This document shows, piece by piece, positions 35,535 to 44,691 of a DNA stretch of 64,000 nucleotides. The notes beneath the pieces were generated by a model that saw only the letters and a list, made by a program, of their open reading frames with translations, had not been told where the DNA came from and made no database searches. The translations under genes were made by a program, and so were the position numbers. How positions within the stretch are numbered: position 1 is the stretch's first letter; each line of letters begins with the position of its first letter. The DNA is from Micromussa lordhowensis. Its lineage: Eukaryota > Cnidaria > Anthozoa > Scleractinia > Lobophylliidae. The stretch spans positions 33,921,006-33,985,005 of the forward strand of contig OZ026603.1 of NCBI GenBank assembly GCA_964020085.1, in the 5' to 3' direction.

Positions 35535-36785
35535 ATATCGTGATTTGTCAGTGTCTCGCAGATCAATTATTTGCCTCAGCCTTCGGCTTCGGCAAATAAT
35601 CGATCTGCTCGCCACTGTCAAATCACGATATTTGCTCAACCTCGTCCAATAATTGTTAATTATTATGTAAACATCACTCACGTTTCCAGATTTCAAGAGC
35701 CAGGAACAAAAGATGGCAAAATATAACTTACATCTCTTCTTTTCTACTGATGTAAAAGTATTCCTCTTTTAGTATCCAACATTGGGGTAATGTTGGGTTG
35801 AACAGTACACGAGCATGGCAACTATAATATTTGCATTTATGGTTATCAAGATGTCTTAGGAGCATGGTCTGCAACTGAGGGTCACTCGGCCGGAAACATA
35901 GCAAATTAAAGATCTTTCAAATATTGTAAAGAACTGAAATAAATAGCCTTCATTAAATCTAAACAAAGGCAATTTTGAAAAAAAGTGAGCAAATTTGATT
36001 CTGTTGTATGGGATGTTATTTTGACATTGATTTGGTCTTCATCGAAACTATTATTTGAAATTTAATAGATGTACTATTTAGTTCTAAATTTTAAGACGCT
36101 GTACGTGAGATCAATAAGAAGTTACGTTAATATTTTATCGAGAGTTATTGACCTCGGTTTGATCGATTTAATAGATTACAAGTTTTCTTGCAATTGTTTC
36201 AGGTTGCTTGCAGTTTTCTGTAGACTAAATACATGTACCTACATGAGGTATATTTGGAGCAGGGCGCTAAATTATCCAATGTAGATCTTAAAATTTTCTT
36301 TGAAGTTCGGACAACAAAAAGAACTGGGAAATGTTATAAATTCTGCATACTAATCAGGCAACTATCGAAAATTGAGAACTTAAATTTAACTTCAGTAATA
36401 ATCAATTCTACATCCAATATCTGTTATTTCTTGGAACATAACGCAAAGCAAGCCTTCAAAAGTAAAAATTCTTGCCAATAGAGAACGGAAGATATATCGA
36501 AAACTGGACCTGAATATTGAGAATTATGCTTAGTTAAAATGTTCGGAATCCGATTTTAGCTTCAGTTGAAAAAAATTGTAATAATAATGAGAAGAAAAAT
36601 TGAGTAAACTTTCATGAGTATAAAAATCAGTCATTCACATTCAGCAAATTTCTCAGATTTTTCTTCACATTTCAAAATTGTTAATTCAAATCAATTACTG
36701 CTCTTTCACACTTACCGTACGCTAGAAAGAACCAGACTCGAGTTTTGAAATTAAATCGTCGAAGCGGATTTGCTTGGCCCTCCAT
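30541..36785 (-). CDS. Single-CUB-domain type I membrane protein
   Basis: Preferred model, minus strand: exons 36785-36716, 34437-34203, 31538-31375 and 30980-30541, giving 909 nt or 302 residues, all GT-AG and in phase. Exon 1 encodes MEGQANPLRRF...VWFFLAYA, a plausible signal peptide with an A-Y-A cleavage site, and the start is preceded by an in-frame stop. One CUB domain follows (about 45-157): SSPNFPKPYP, CTWRI, a CHDYVSVRDGG block typical of calcium-binding CUBs, and SSSNAVLWIRF. Only three of the usual four CUB cysteines are evident (C65, C95, C118); the first is absent, unless C25 stands in. The membrane helix is at about 163-183 (IAIGVLATLLLIIVIAIIL), followed by basic KRFKR. The tail of about 115 residues is rich in acidic residues and has YQEL, YVPPL, YCFLL and YTEL, possible tyrosine sorting or phosphorylation sites. 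CUB domains bind proteins or sugars outside cells, so a receptor or adhesion role is inferred. No specific orthologue is recognised. An alternative start at 34465 would give 288 residues. Confidence 0.85.
32175..32206 (-). repeat. Retroelement-like tail with CAAT repeat
   Basis: CAATCAATCAATAAAACTAT reads on the minus strand as a polyadenylation-like run followed by (GATT)n. It is similar to the tail near 7717 and lies within CUB gene intron 2. Probably the 3' end of a truncated non-LTR element. Confidence 0.35.
32509..33724. repeat. Candidate non-autonomous DNA transposon in CUB intron 2
   Basis: The left end GCCTCGTCCACACTAAGTC resembles the reverse complement of the right end (GACGGATTAGTGTGGAGGC, about 33643-33661). 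A further GTAGTGTGGACCC lies at 33712-33724. Both halves carry AAAACG-rich, CCGT/ACGG-containing sequence in opposite orientation. The arms are decayed and the exact borders are unclear. Confidence 0.35.
35522..35665. repeat. Dispersed fold-back element, copy 2 (inverted)
   Basis: This is the 16105-16247 element in opposite orientation: GGTTATCGC at the left, CTCGCAGATCAATTATTTGC, CAGCCTTCGGCTTCGGC, and ACCTCGTCCAATAATTGTTA at the right. The near-identical length suggests a mobile family. It lies in CUB gene intron 1 of the preferred model. Confidence 0.75.
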
Positions 36786-38302
36786 CGGTTCTTTGTCTGT
36801 CACCGTAAACTTGGTAAATTAATTATCGCTGTATTTTTAGCAAGTACGTGTTTCACACCTCCTAGACAAGGTGATAATCAATATTTTCGTACGAGAAGTT
36901 CCTCTAATTTACTGCAAGAATATCTTCATTTTCCCTCCCACCGCGCAGCAGTAAACGTTGAAACAATTGCCGATCAAGATCAATAACCCTCTTTGGCTTA
37001 TCTTAACAATCCCAAGCCTCGCTGGCGGCGGACAGTTGATTCACAACAAAGCCATTTCACATCTAACAAAAGAATAGATTGATCGAAAAGTGACGCGCGT
37101 CAAGAAATTGAGCGAACAAGAGCAAATAAAGTATACTTGGTGTGATTTAATGGATTTCTCCAAAACCTTCATGCAATTTTCCTGAGAAGTTAGCAGTTGG
37201 AGTTCGTGGAAAAGTTGTTTAACGCACAGTATTTGTATCAAATCTTAAGCGTAAGAATGAATTTTGTATTCATGAAATTCTTGTTTTTTACCTGTTTCCA
37301 GCCAAGATATGTAAAAACAAGCTGTCACCTTTCAGTGGTTCACGAATTGACTCTTTTGTCTTTTTTCCTTCTTTCATAACAAATCTTTCTCATTGTGTGA
37401 ATGAAACGAAATCAAATTAAAATTCACAGCTTCTTTTTCTCAGCCTGATTTAAGGTGTTAAAAACAATTTGGATGGGGAAACAATATAGCAGATTTTGTG
37501 GAAAAAATAAACGTTTGTGTCAACCGAGCTTCAAAAATCAACTGGAATGGAACAGGGGATAAGATATGACTAAATTTGCCAAAAAAAGGAATTGCGTGGG
37601 TAATGAAAAATATTGTGCTAAATGTTTGATATCTACATTGCAGGCTTGTTTCCGTTAAACACCTCTATGTATGCTGTTTATTATGCAAAAACAATATTTT
37701 ATGAAGCCGATTCTATTAAAATTCTTACTATTACGCGAGGCACTCAATTGTCCTGATACTGCAAGTGTAACTAAACACTCCTACATTTGAGTCATATTTT
37801 TCATGTTGCCATGCGTAACCTGAAAATTTTGTTCATTCTTATTTTTTTTAGTTTTAGTCTTCTTAAAATAGTCCGAGAGTTGTCGAGAAATAAAATATTG
37901 ATCTGCAACTGAAGCCAGCTGTTTAAGACGAGAATATACTGTTTGCAAACCTTGGCGCCAATAACTAATTCACGTCGTTCACTGCCGTCTGTAAAATTGT
38001 TCGCTAGAGTCTTGTAGTCCTAGACTAGTGCATGCAATGTTTCAAAATTGCAGTACTGATCTCATGTACACCATCGAATCTGGGAAGAGGACAAAGGCTC
38101 GCTTATACTCTTCGTTAAAAAACAGAATGATGGTAATAACATTTTTATCGTATCGGGATATTGCATCGATTATAGCTCAGTGCACCTGCTATGGTCTCGG
38201 TTCCAGTCTTCTCGTAGAAAATAATCATTGACTAATGTTTAGTTCATCTTTCATTGAGATCAACACATTTAGCGAAAAGCTATAGTAGCTAAAATAATTT
38301 GG
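36786..38302. other. Intergenic upstream of the CUB gene
   Basis: AT-rich sequence with no recognised exon, RNA gene or clear repeat. It should include the CUB gene promoter on the minus strand, but no confident TATA box was picked out. Confidence 0.45.
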
Positions 38303-40179
38303 TTAAAGGGACAATGTCATGAGTTGCAGATGTGTCGGTCGAAAGTTGGAAAGTTTAGGCGGAGTTTTTCAACTTTGAATTCGACAAATTCAAAATGGCG
38401 TCGATCAGTGGCACTTAGCTTTCAAATGGTGTATTAGGGTATCATGGTAGGCGGATTTTAACGAAAAGTTAAAAAAATTGCTGTTCAAATTGAGAAGACT
38501 GAGATAAATATTTTGCAAAAAGAATGGGAAAAAAGCTTTTTTATTTTTTAAGATAGAAGAGAAAATCTATTTTTGAATCTCATTAACCCCTGACTGTACG
38601 TTGACAAGTTCCTGTCATCTCTAATTAAAATTATGGCGAAGCTTATCAGTTGTCTCCCATTATTTTATATTCTATGATTATTATAAACTTAAATACAACT
38701 TCCTTTCGATTAGCGGAGGTTAGGGACATTTTTGGTTCAAAGAATCACTTCTTACCCGGCAGCTGAAATTTCCGAGAGCATTTTGTCCCTCGGTTTTTTT
38801 ATTTGTTCGCGGGCAGTGAGCATTGACTTGCACGGTCCGCTTGCTGGCCCGCTTGCTTGTTCCATCTCAAGATTTTCTGTTTCTTGCTTCTCGAGACATG
38901 GTTATAAAAAATGTCTGGAGAACGAAAAAGTGTAGAGTCGAGCAACATAATACCAATTCTGCCGACTAAAATCTCCTGCGTAAAAGAAATCGTGGCAGTT
39001 TACATCCAAACCTTTGTAGAGCTCTGGTGTTGTGTCCTTTGAACTAACACTTCGACGGGGTTTTGCGCCAGAATTGTAGATGTATGTTTATTTCAGGTTG
39101 TCATAAGTCATTGTTGTGATGAACTGACCCGTGCCAACATCTGTCAGTGCGGAGGGAATTTTAACATCTAATCATAGAAATCTTAAAAAACATTCTTCGT
39201 CGTTTCCTCGATAAAATAAAACTGCATATAAGGATGAACATTTTTAGTTCGCTTACGCGCGTCTTTCGACGGAATTAGCTTGAAATCGGCAGCCATGTTT
39301 AAGGAAACTTCCTTCGAAAAAGGGTGTCGGGGTCTGTTTAATTTCGTTTCCTTTTCCGAGTTATGGCCTCTTTTGCGGAATGGAACGTCCGCATTGACAA
39401 TAGCAAACTTTAGGGGGCTGTAGAAAAAGAGCCAAACCACATCTGGCAAATCGCAGACACCCTCTTTGAGGATGATGTGTGAGGAAACATTTCCAATGTT
39501 AATGGCGCCGCTCCAATAATTCGCGCGCTGAAGCGAACCAATTTAAGCAAAGCAGTGTTTCTGAGTATTTCTTTAAATATCACTGCAACATTGACTTTTT
39601 AGAAAATTTCAAAGATATGATTGTATTTTACAACTATTAAGCTTTCAGAACATGCATAGGTTGAAAGGGTTTTCTTTCAAGGCGCCCGCGTATGAGCGCG
39701 ATTTCCAAACACTGTCAAACCACCTACCATGATACCTTAAACTTAGAAATATGTGGAGATGCACAGAAGAAAAAAATTACATGAGTCGGTAGCACGGTGA
39801 ATTTGAAAGGTGAGTGGATCGTGTTGCAATTCTACATAACTAGAATGCAATGCGGTATGATTTGTGAGTTATGCATCGCAACTTAACCTTAAATCATTAA
39901 CTTAGAAATTTGCGAAAAATAATTCAGGAAAACAATATTTACAAAACAATTACGAAACAATTAGCTCTGGTGTCTTGATCAAGCTGGCGACCCGACGGGG
40001 CGGGAAACACGGCACGAGCTATAGATTATTCAACGCAAACGGACCTCGAAATAATTTAGCTTTGAAAAACCTCTAAAATAACACAGTGCGGTTTGTTGCC
40101 CTCTGCAAAAGAAATTAAGCCGATATGAAAGAGCGATCTTGCTGCACAGGCTCAGCCCGTCGTGACACTGCCGCTTTAA
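38303..40179. mobile_element. Candidate TTAA-flanked non-autonomous transposon
   Basis: TTAA at 38303 is followed by AGGGACAATGTCATGA. The right end, reverse complemented, reads AGCGGCAGTGTCACGA next to TTAA at 40176-40179, 12 of 16 positions matching. An inner block GGTATCATGGTAGG (about 38438) recurs inverted at about 39726-39739. TTAA duplications are the hallmark of piggyBac-type elements, so that group is suspected. The only ORF of note (39449-39183, minus, 88 codons) shows no transposase motif. Confidence 0.4.
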
Positions 40180-40182
40180 ACC

Positions 40183-40220
40183 GGCATACATGAATACATA
40201 CATAAGCTTTATTTGCTAGT
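40183..40220 (-). repeat. LINE-like 3' tail
   Basis: On the minus strand this reads CTAGCAAATAAAGCTTATGT followed by ATGTATTCATGTATG. A polyadenylation-like AATAAA plus a short TATG-type repeat is typical of 3' ends of some non-LTR retrotransposons. No coding part remains. Confidence 0.4.
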
Positions 40221-41019
40221 CTCGAATGTTCAGAGTAGCACCCAAATGCTAATATCTACGCATAATGAAAGACGTAATCACAAGGCGACAAAACCTCCAA
40301 ACAAAAACCGATGCCTTGATTCTTTTTCTTTAAATTCAAATATATCTACTGACTAAGCAAAACTGTTTCAAAAAGCTATATTCCTGAGTTGCCTTGTGCC
40401 TCTGTTTAAAAACGAGTCGTCATGCAAACCATTCTGTGCAGTCTTTGCGAATAGTTCAGTTATTGGGGCTTGAAGCAATTCAAGTTGCAAGATATTGCCT
40501 TTGATTAAAGCGACTCCGTAAAGCATATCGCACGCGTTGGTTTTGTTCATGGTCACTAAAGCAGAGGTCCTTCTTTACTTTGATGGGTTTGATACTGACC
40601 AGAAAAGACTTTGAAAGCAAAGACTTGATTCCAAATAGCGCAGAGGTTATTTTAAAGTTCTAAAGGGTTTTAAAAAATGTATTTGCAAAGACCCTCCATT
40701 TAAATGGCTAGTGGCAGACTTTGATTCTGACCTGCATAGACCTACAATAGCGCAGAGGATGTTTTGATCAGTTCTAGGAGCTTGAAATAAAATGAGAAAA
40801 GACCTTACCTTCAATTCAAAGCGACTTGGTCTAATATGTCGCCCGGGCTGCTTATGTTTATGGCCGATTAAACAGTTTCGACTTTGATGGGCTTGATACA
40901 GACTTGCCGAGCTCGAGACTACACATGCTTGAAATGGCTCGGTTAAGTATAATGCAGGTGTTGGTTGTGATCATAGTCACTAAAGTACAGGCCTTTTTTC
41001 ACTTAGAAAGCCATGATCC

Positions 41020-41250
41020 GGGGGATACTCCCAGAAAAGTTGGGCGGGGGTATGTGTGGTATGTGTGGTATGTGTGTGGCCCGCTTCCCAAAACCCTTAC
41101 CATATTTATGACAAAAATCTGCGATTTTTCCCTACCGTATTTATGACCTGGCCAAAGATTCGATATTATGACCAAAGTGGCCAAAATCGATACCCTATTC
41201 ATGACCAAAATGGCTGATAAACCATACTCTTTGGGGCCGCACACATCTAT
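41020..41250 (-). repeat. Dispersed repeat with GGGGGATACTCCC and 'TTTGGTCATGAA' motifs
   Basis: Contains GGGGGATACTCCC, three copies of TATGTGTGG, and repeated 'TTTATGACC/ATTCATGACC...AAAGTGGCCAAAATCGATA' phrases. It ends with CTTTGGGGCCGCACACAT. I recall this arrangement from a common coral repeat, read on the other strand as GTGCGGCCCCAAAG...TTTTGGTC. That is memory-based. Confidence 0.5.
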
Positions 41251-41339
41251 TTAGTATAAGCACACTCAGTTGTCTTGTGTTTCAGGCAATTGATTGTTGG
41301 CTATCTCGGGCTAATTAACAATTATTCTTTGAAATCGAT

Positions 41340-41373
41340 GTGAATAGCGGCAGAATATTCTGCCGCTATTCAC
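41340..41373. repeat. Perfect 34-bp palindrome
   Basis: The arms GTGAATAGCGGCAGAAT and ATTCTGCCGCTATTCAC meet without a spacer. The flanks (AATTAACAATTATTCTTTGA / TGAAAAGAATACTCG) are weakly paired as well, so this may be the core of a fold-back element. Confidence 0.8.
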
Positions 41374-41989
41374 CGAGATTGAAAAGAATACTCGTTTGAG
41401 TATGTACACACGGAGTAATCTCAATAACAAACTAAAAGGAGTTAAAAATCGATTTAAGGACGGTCCCAACTAAATACAAAGGTTCTTGCGTCAAATTAGG
41501 ACCATGCGTAAAAAAGATCTTTGCAAGGGCTATTGAAATCCACAAAGAAAAATGGGGGTTGCCACGCATTTTTTCGAGATAATTAGCCTTGAATCTCAAC
41601 AAAAATGCTGACATCAGCAATTTTTCTGATAAAAGAAAAGAAGAATACTTCTTTACAGATTTCCTTAGAATTCGCCTTTACATACAGAAATGCAAACACA
41701 AAAACTACATGATAAAAGGTTACACAAAAACCATTTTGGTATGTTTTTAATAACAAAATCGTTTCAACAGCGCTTTTAGTGTCTCTGACAGACTTCTTCT
41801 GGTTGAGCTAAAATATCATGGCTTTTAAATGCTTAACATCCGTGTGCCAGAATATGTTTCCCCCTGAATTCACAAAGCGAGAAGAATAGAGCTGGCGTAC
41901 CACAAGAAGTTCACAGATGCTAATTACCCCTATTCCCCTTATAAGACTGCTAGTAGTCAAAGGACTTTTTTTATTATAGAACAGTAAGT

Positions 41990-42233
41990 ATTTGGTTCTC
42001 TATGGATAGTTATCTTAGAACCTTTAAATCAGTATCTGCTTTTAAATTTAGCATGAAAAGTAAACTGGTAAAGGATTTTATAGATTCTCAAACATTAGTG
42101 TAAATATTTTTTTGAGGATCCCGTAAGTAGATTTTTAATTGTCATCTTATTTTTATTGTTGTACCTATTTAACTTTAAGTTATTGTCTTTGAAAAGCCTC
42201 TTAGGGGAAAGTCAATAAAGTATGTATGTATGT
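41990..42233 (+). repeat. Truncated LINE 3' end
   Basis: A short frame reads LKSVSAFKFSMKSKLVKDFI, resembling the C-terminal end of LINE reverse transcriptase ORFs (the 'SFKxxLKxYL' type). A T-rich 3' UTR follows, then AATAAAGTATGTATGTATG at the end. The (TATG)n tail fits a non-LTR retrotransposon, 5'-truncated. Confidence 0.45.
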
Positions 42234-42586
42234 TTTTTAACCCTCTTTAATCTATGATCTTTTTTGCAAAAGTAAAAAGTTCTTTGTCTTCAAAAGTAAG
42301 ATGTGCAGGTTCTTTTGATATCTTTTTGGGTCCTTCTTTTGTTTTGCTTCGAAATACAGAAGAATTTTAATCTGTATTCTCAACTGGAATTTTGTAATGC
42401 TGCCGTGGTCGACTCTGGCATATTTCACTTCAAGGTTAAGTTTATGTTTTTGTCCTCACAGAAGGGGTTTCATTAAGGGCCTGGGCACCAGGCAAATTGG
42501 TCAGCTCTAAGGAAGATTTAGCCTGCCTGGTTTGACAATCCAGGGAAAGTTTTTTCTTAAAAGAGGTTGAGTTCAAAGAGGTTTCA

Positions 42587-42602
42587 CCCCCCCCCCCCCC
42601 CC
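42587..42602 (+). repeat. Poly-C tract
   Basis: Sixteen consecutive C residues; probably length-variable. Confidence 0.9.
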
Positions 42603-42799
42603 TGTGAGAACCAGTTGCCCTCCTGCTGACAATGTTATTGAAACCCCTGACAGAGAGCTGTTTACGCCTAAAACTTCTTATATGAAGATATGGAAATTTG
42701 ACAAAATTCTTCACAGAAGAAAAACACTCGCACATGATTTTTGGCCAAGTTTTGGTTAAAAGCCGCTGTCAGAGCAATCCATAGATAACATTAAACAAC

Positions 42800-42955
42800 C
42801 ACCTTTGTTGCGAATGGGTGGAGAGAGGCACTGTGAGAGTTAAGTGTCTTGCCCAAGAACACAATGCAATGTCCCCGGCCAGGGCTCGAACCTGGATTGC
42901 TCGATCCAGAGATGAGCACACTAACCATTGAGGCCACTGCACCTACCACATAATA
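42800..42955 (-). mobile_element. tRNA-derived SINE
   Basis: On the minus strand it starts with GTGGCCTCAATGGTTAGTGT (an A-box-like TGGCCTCAATGG, 42925-42936), followed about 33 bp on by the B-box GGTTCGAGCCC (42882-42892). A tail containing the reverse complement of GTGTCTTGCCCAAGAACACA follows. RNA polymerase III boxes at tRNA-like spacing plus a non-tRNA tail are SINE features. The 'TGTCTTGCCCAAG' tail is familiar from SINEs of many marine animals. Confidence 0.65.
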
Positions 42956-44342
42956 TGTATTTAAACAGACTGTAAAATATTCTGGTTATATTAGTATCAT
43001 TTTAAGGTTAATGGCTGTAACATAATATGCCATATGTATGTACATGCTGTGTATGTACCTGTGCTTTTTGTTTCACTTCTTTAACATCTTTGCCAGCGTA
43101 ACAATATCCTTATCAATATGTGCACATCTCGTCAATATTGGCATCCCTCTCAGCCATTGATTTGTCAATGACATTATGAACAGCTGCAGTCTTAGCATCT
43201 GCAGGTAGATGAAATCAAGTAAGCTTGTGCCTTTAAACTAGGTACATATAAAACATGCAAATTTGCTTACACGTAAGTCTTCTTTACAAAACTTTTCTTA
43301 TCTCAAACAGTCATACAATGCTCCCACAAATAATTCAAATAACTTCCTTCACCCAAAGTTTGCATTCATGCCACAGTATAAGTACATCATTTGAGAAATT
43401 ATAACAATTTGATGTTGCAGTTCCTGGAGGGGTATGTTCAAATGTTTGTAATAGACGAATGCAAAAATAACATGCAATAATAAATGGCCTAAAGGAGGTA
43501 TCACTGCTCCGTGATTGGCAAACTTCCATTGCGTGAGCATAACGTATTATTCTTTCCAGCGGTAAAACTCATGCTGGATCGGACAACTTGGCAAAAAGGA
43601 AAAGCCTAACTCTAAATGGCATTACGAGCTGAAACCTCCGGCCAGCACATATCACTCTAGAGTGTAGACACTAAATTTTTGTGGCTTGCTCAAGCCAGCT
43701 ATAATTATTACCAGCACTACAAGCCGAGACATGCTGGATCAAATTGGATCATATTAGGCAAAATGGAGAGCAAAATAGCACCACAAATAGTAAAAACAAG
43801 TTCTTGGGGAAGACTTAACCAATTTTGTCATAGAGAGAACCAAGTTAATTCAAAGAATGACAACAATCAAGCCTTAGAAGTAGGCATCTGCAGTGGAAAG
43901 AGTAGGTGGCTGTGACAAGTTTAGGCAGCAAGGCCCCTCATCCTACACCCCAGAAAATTTTGAAATCCACAATATAGAAGCTACGAAATGCCATTTCAAC
44001 ATTTAGTGTTAGATACTGATCTGTCAATGGCACAACTTTATTGATTTTCTTCGGTAGCATTAATTTAATGAAAGCTAGTCAAGGAAGGAGTGATTTATAT
44101 TAGACACCATATTGTCTTCTATTATAGAGTAGCATGAAAATTAAATAAATGTTTGTCTGAGATAGAAATGTAAACAAAATCATTTAAAGTAATTCCAAAT
44201 CTCACACTTTTCATTATTTTTTAAGATAAAATTAAAGCTTAGGATTATGATCTTGAAGGAGTGAGAATTAAGTGGTAAAATCATCACATTGGTTAAAGCA
44301 GTGCTTGAAATAAAAAATACACAAGTCGCCATTTGGTAACTA
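42956..44342. other. Intergenic, no gene seen
   Basis: AT-rich DNA between the SINE and the LTR element. No exon, RNA gene or defined repeat is supported. ATGCTGGATC recurs at about 43571 and 43731, a hint of an old repeat. Confidence 0.4.
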
Positions 44343-44347
44343 TGTGG

Positions 44348-44483
44348 TGTAATATTCTTGTTCTGATGGCACGATGGATTTAGATAACACAGCTTGGTGA
44401 GATCTAAGTTTAATTCCAACATGGCTGACTAGCCCCGGTACAAAAGCGCATGTCTATATAAAGAAATACCGCTGATCATTACA
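44348..44483 (-). repeat. 3' LTR
   Basis: 136 bp. It reads the same as the right LTR when compared by eye over its whole length. Unusually short for an LTR. Confidence 0.95.
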
Positions 44484-44493
44484 ACTTTCCCCT
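44484..44493 (-). promoter_or_regulatory. Polypurine tract
   Basis: Minus strand AGGGGAAAGT lies directly next to the 3' LTR. This is the expected primer site for plus-strand DNA synthesis. Confidence 0.8.
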
Positions 44494-44691
44494 AACAAAA
44501 TGATAAGAAAACAAATAAACAAAATACAAAAAATACATGCTGATACCAACATTGGTGTTACTGGCTAATATCATAAAAACAAAACTTTATGTTTCCTCTA
44601 ATTTCAACTTGTAAGAAATGTGCAAACTGTCACTAATATAGTCTTGGAAACATAATGTTTCATCAAGTTTCAATATGCAAGATGAGTTCAG

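Noticed and set aside
39183..39449. An 88-codon minus-strand ORF as a gene or transposase remnant.
   Set aside because: No motif is recognised, and it lies inside a candidate non-autonomous element. No splice or start support.
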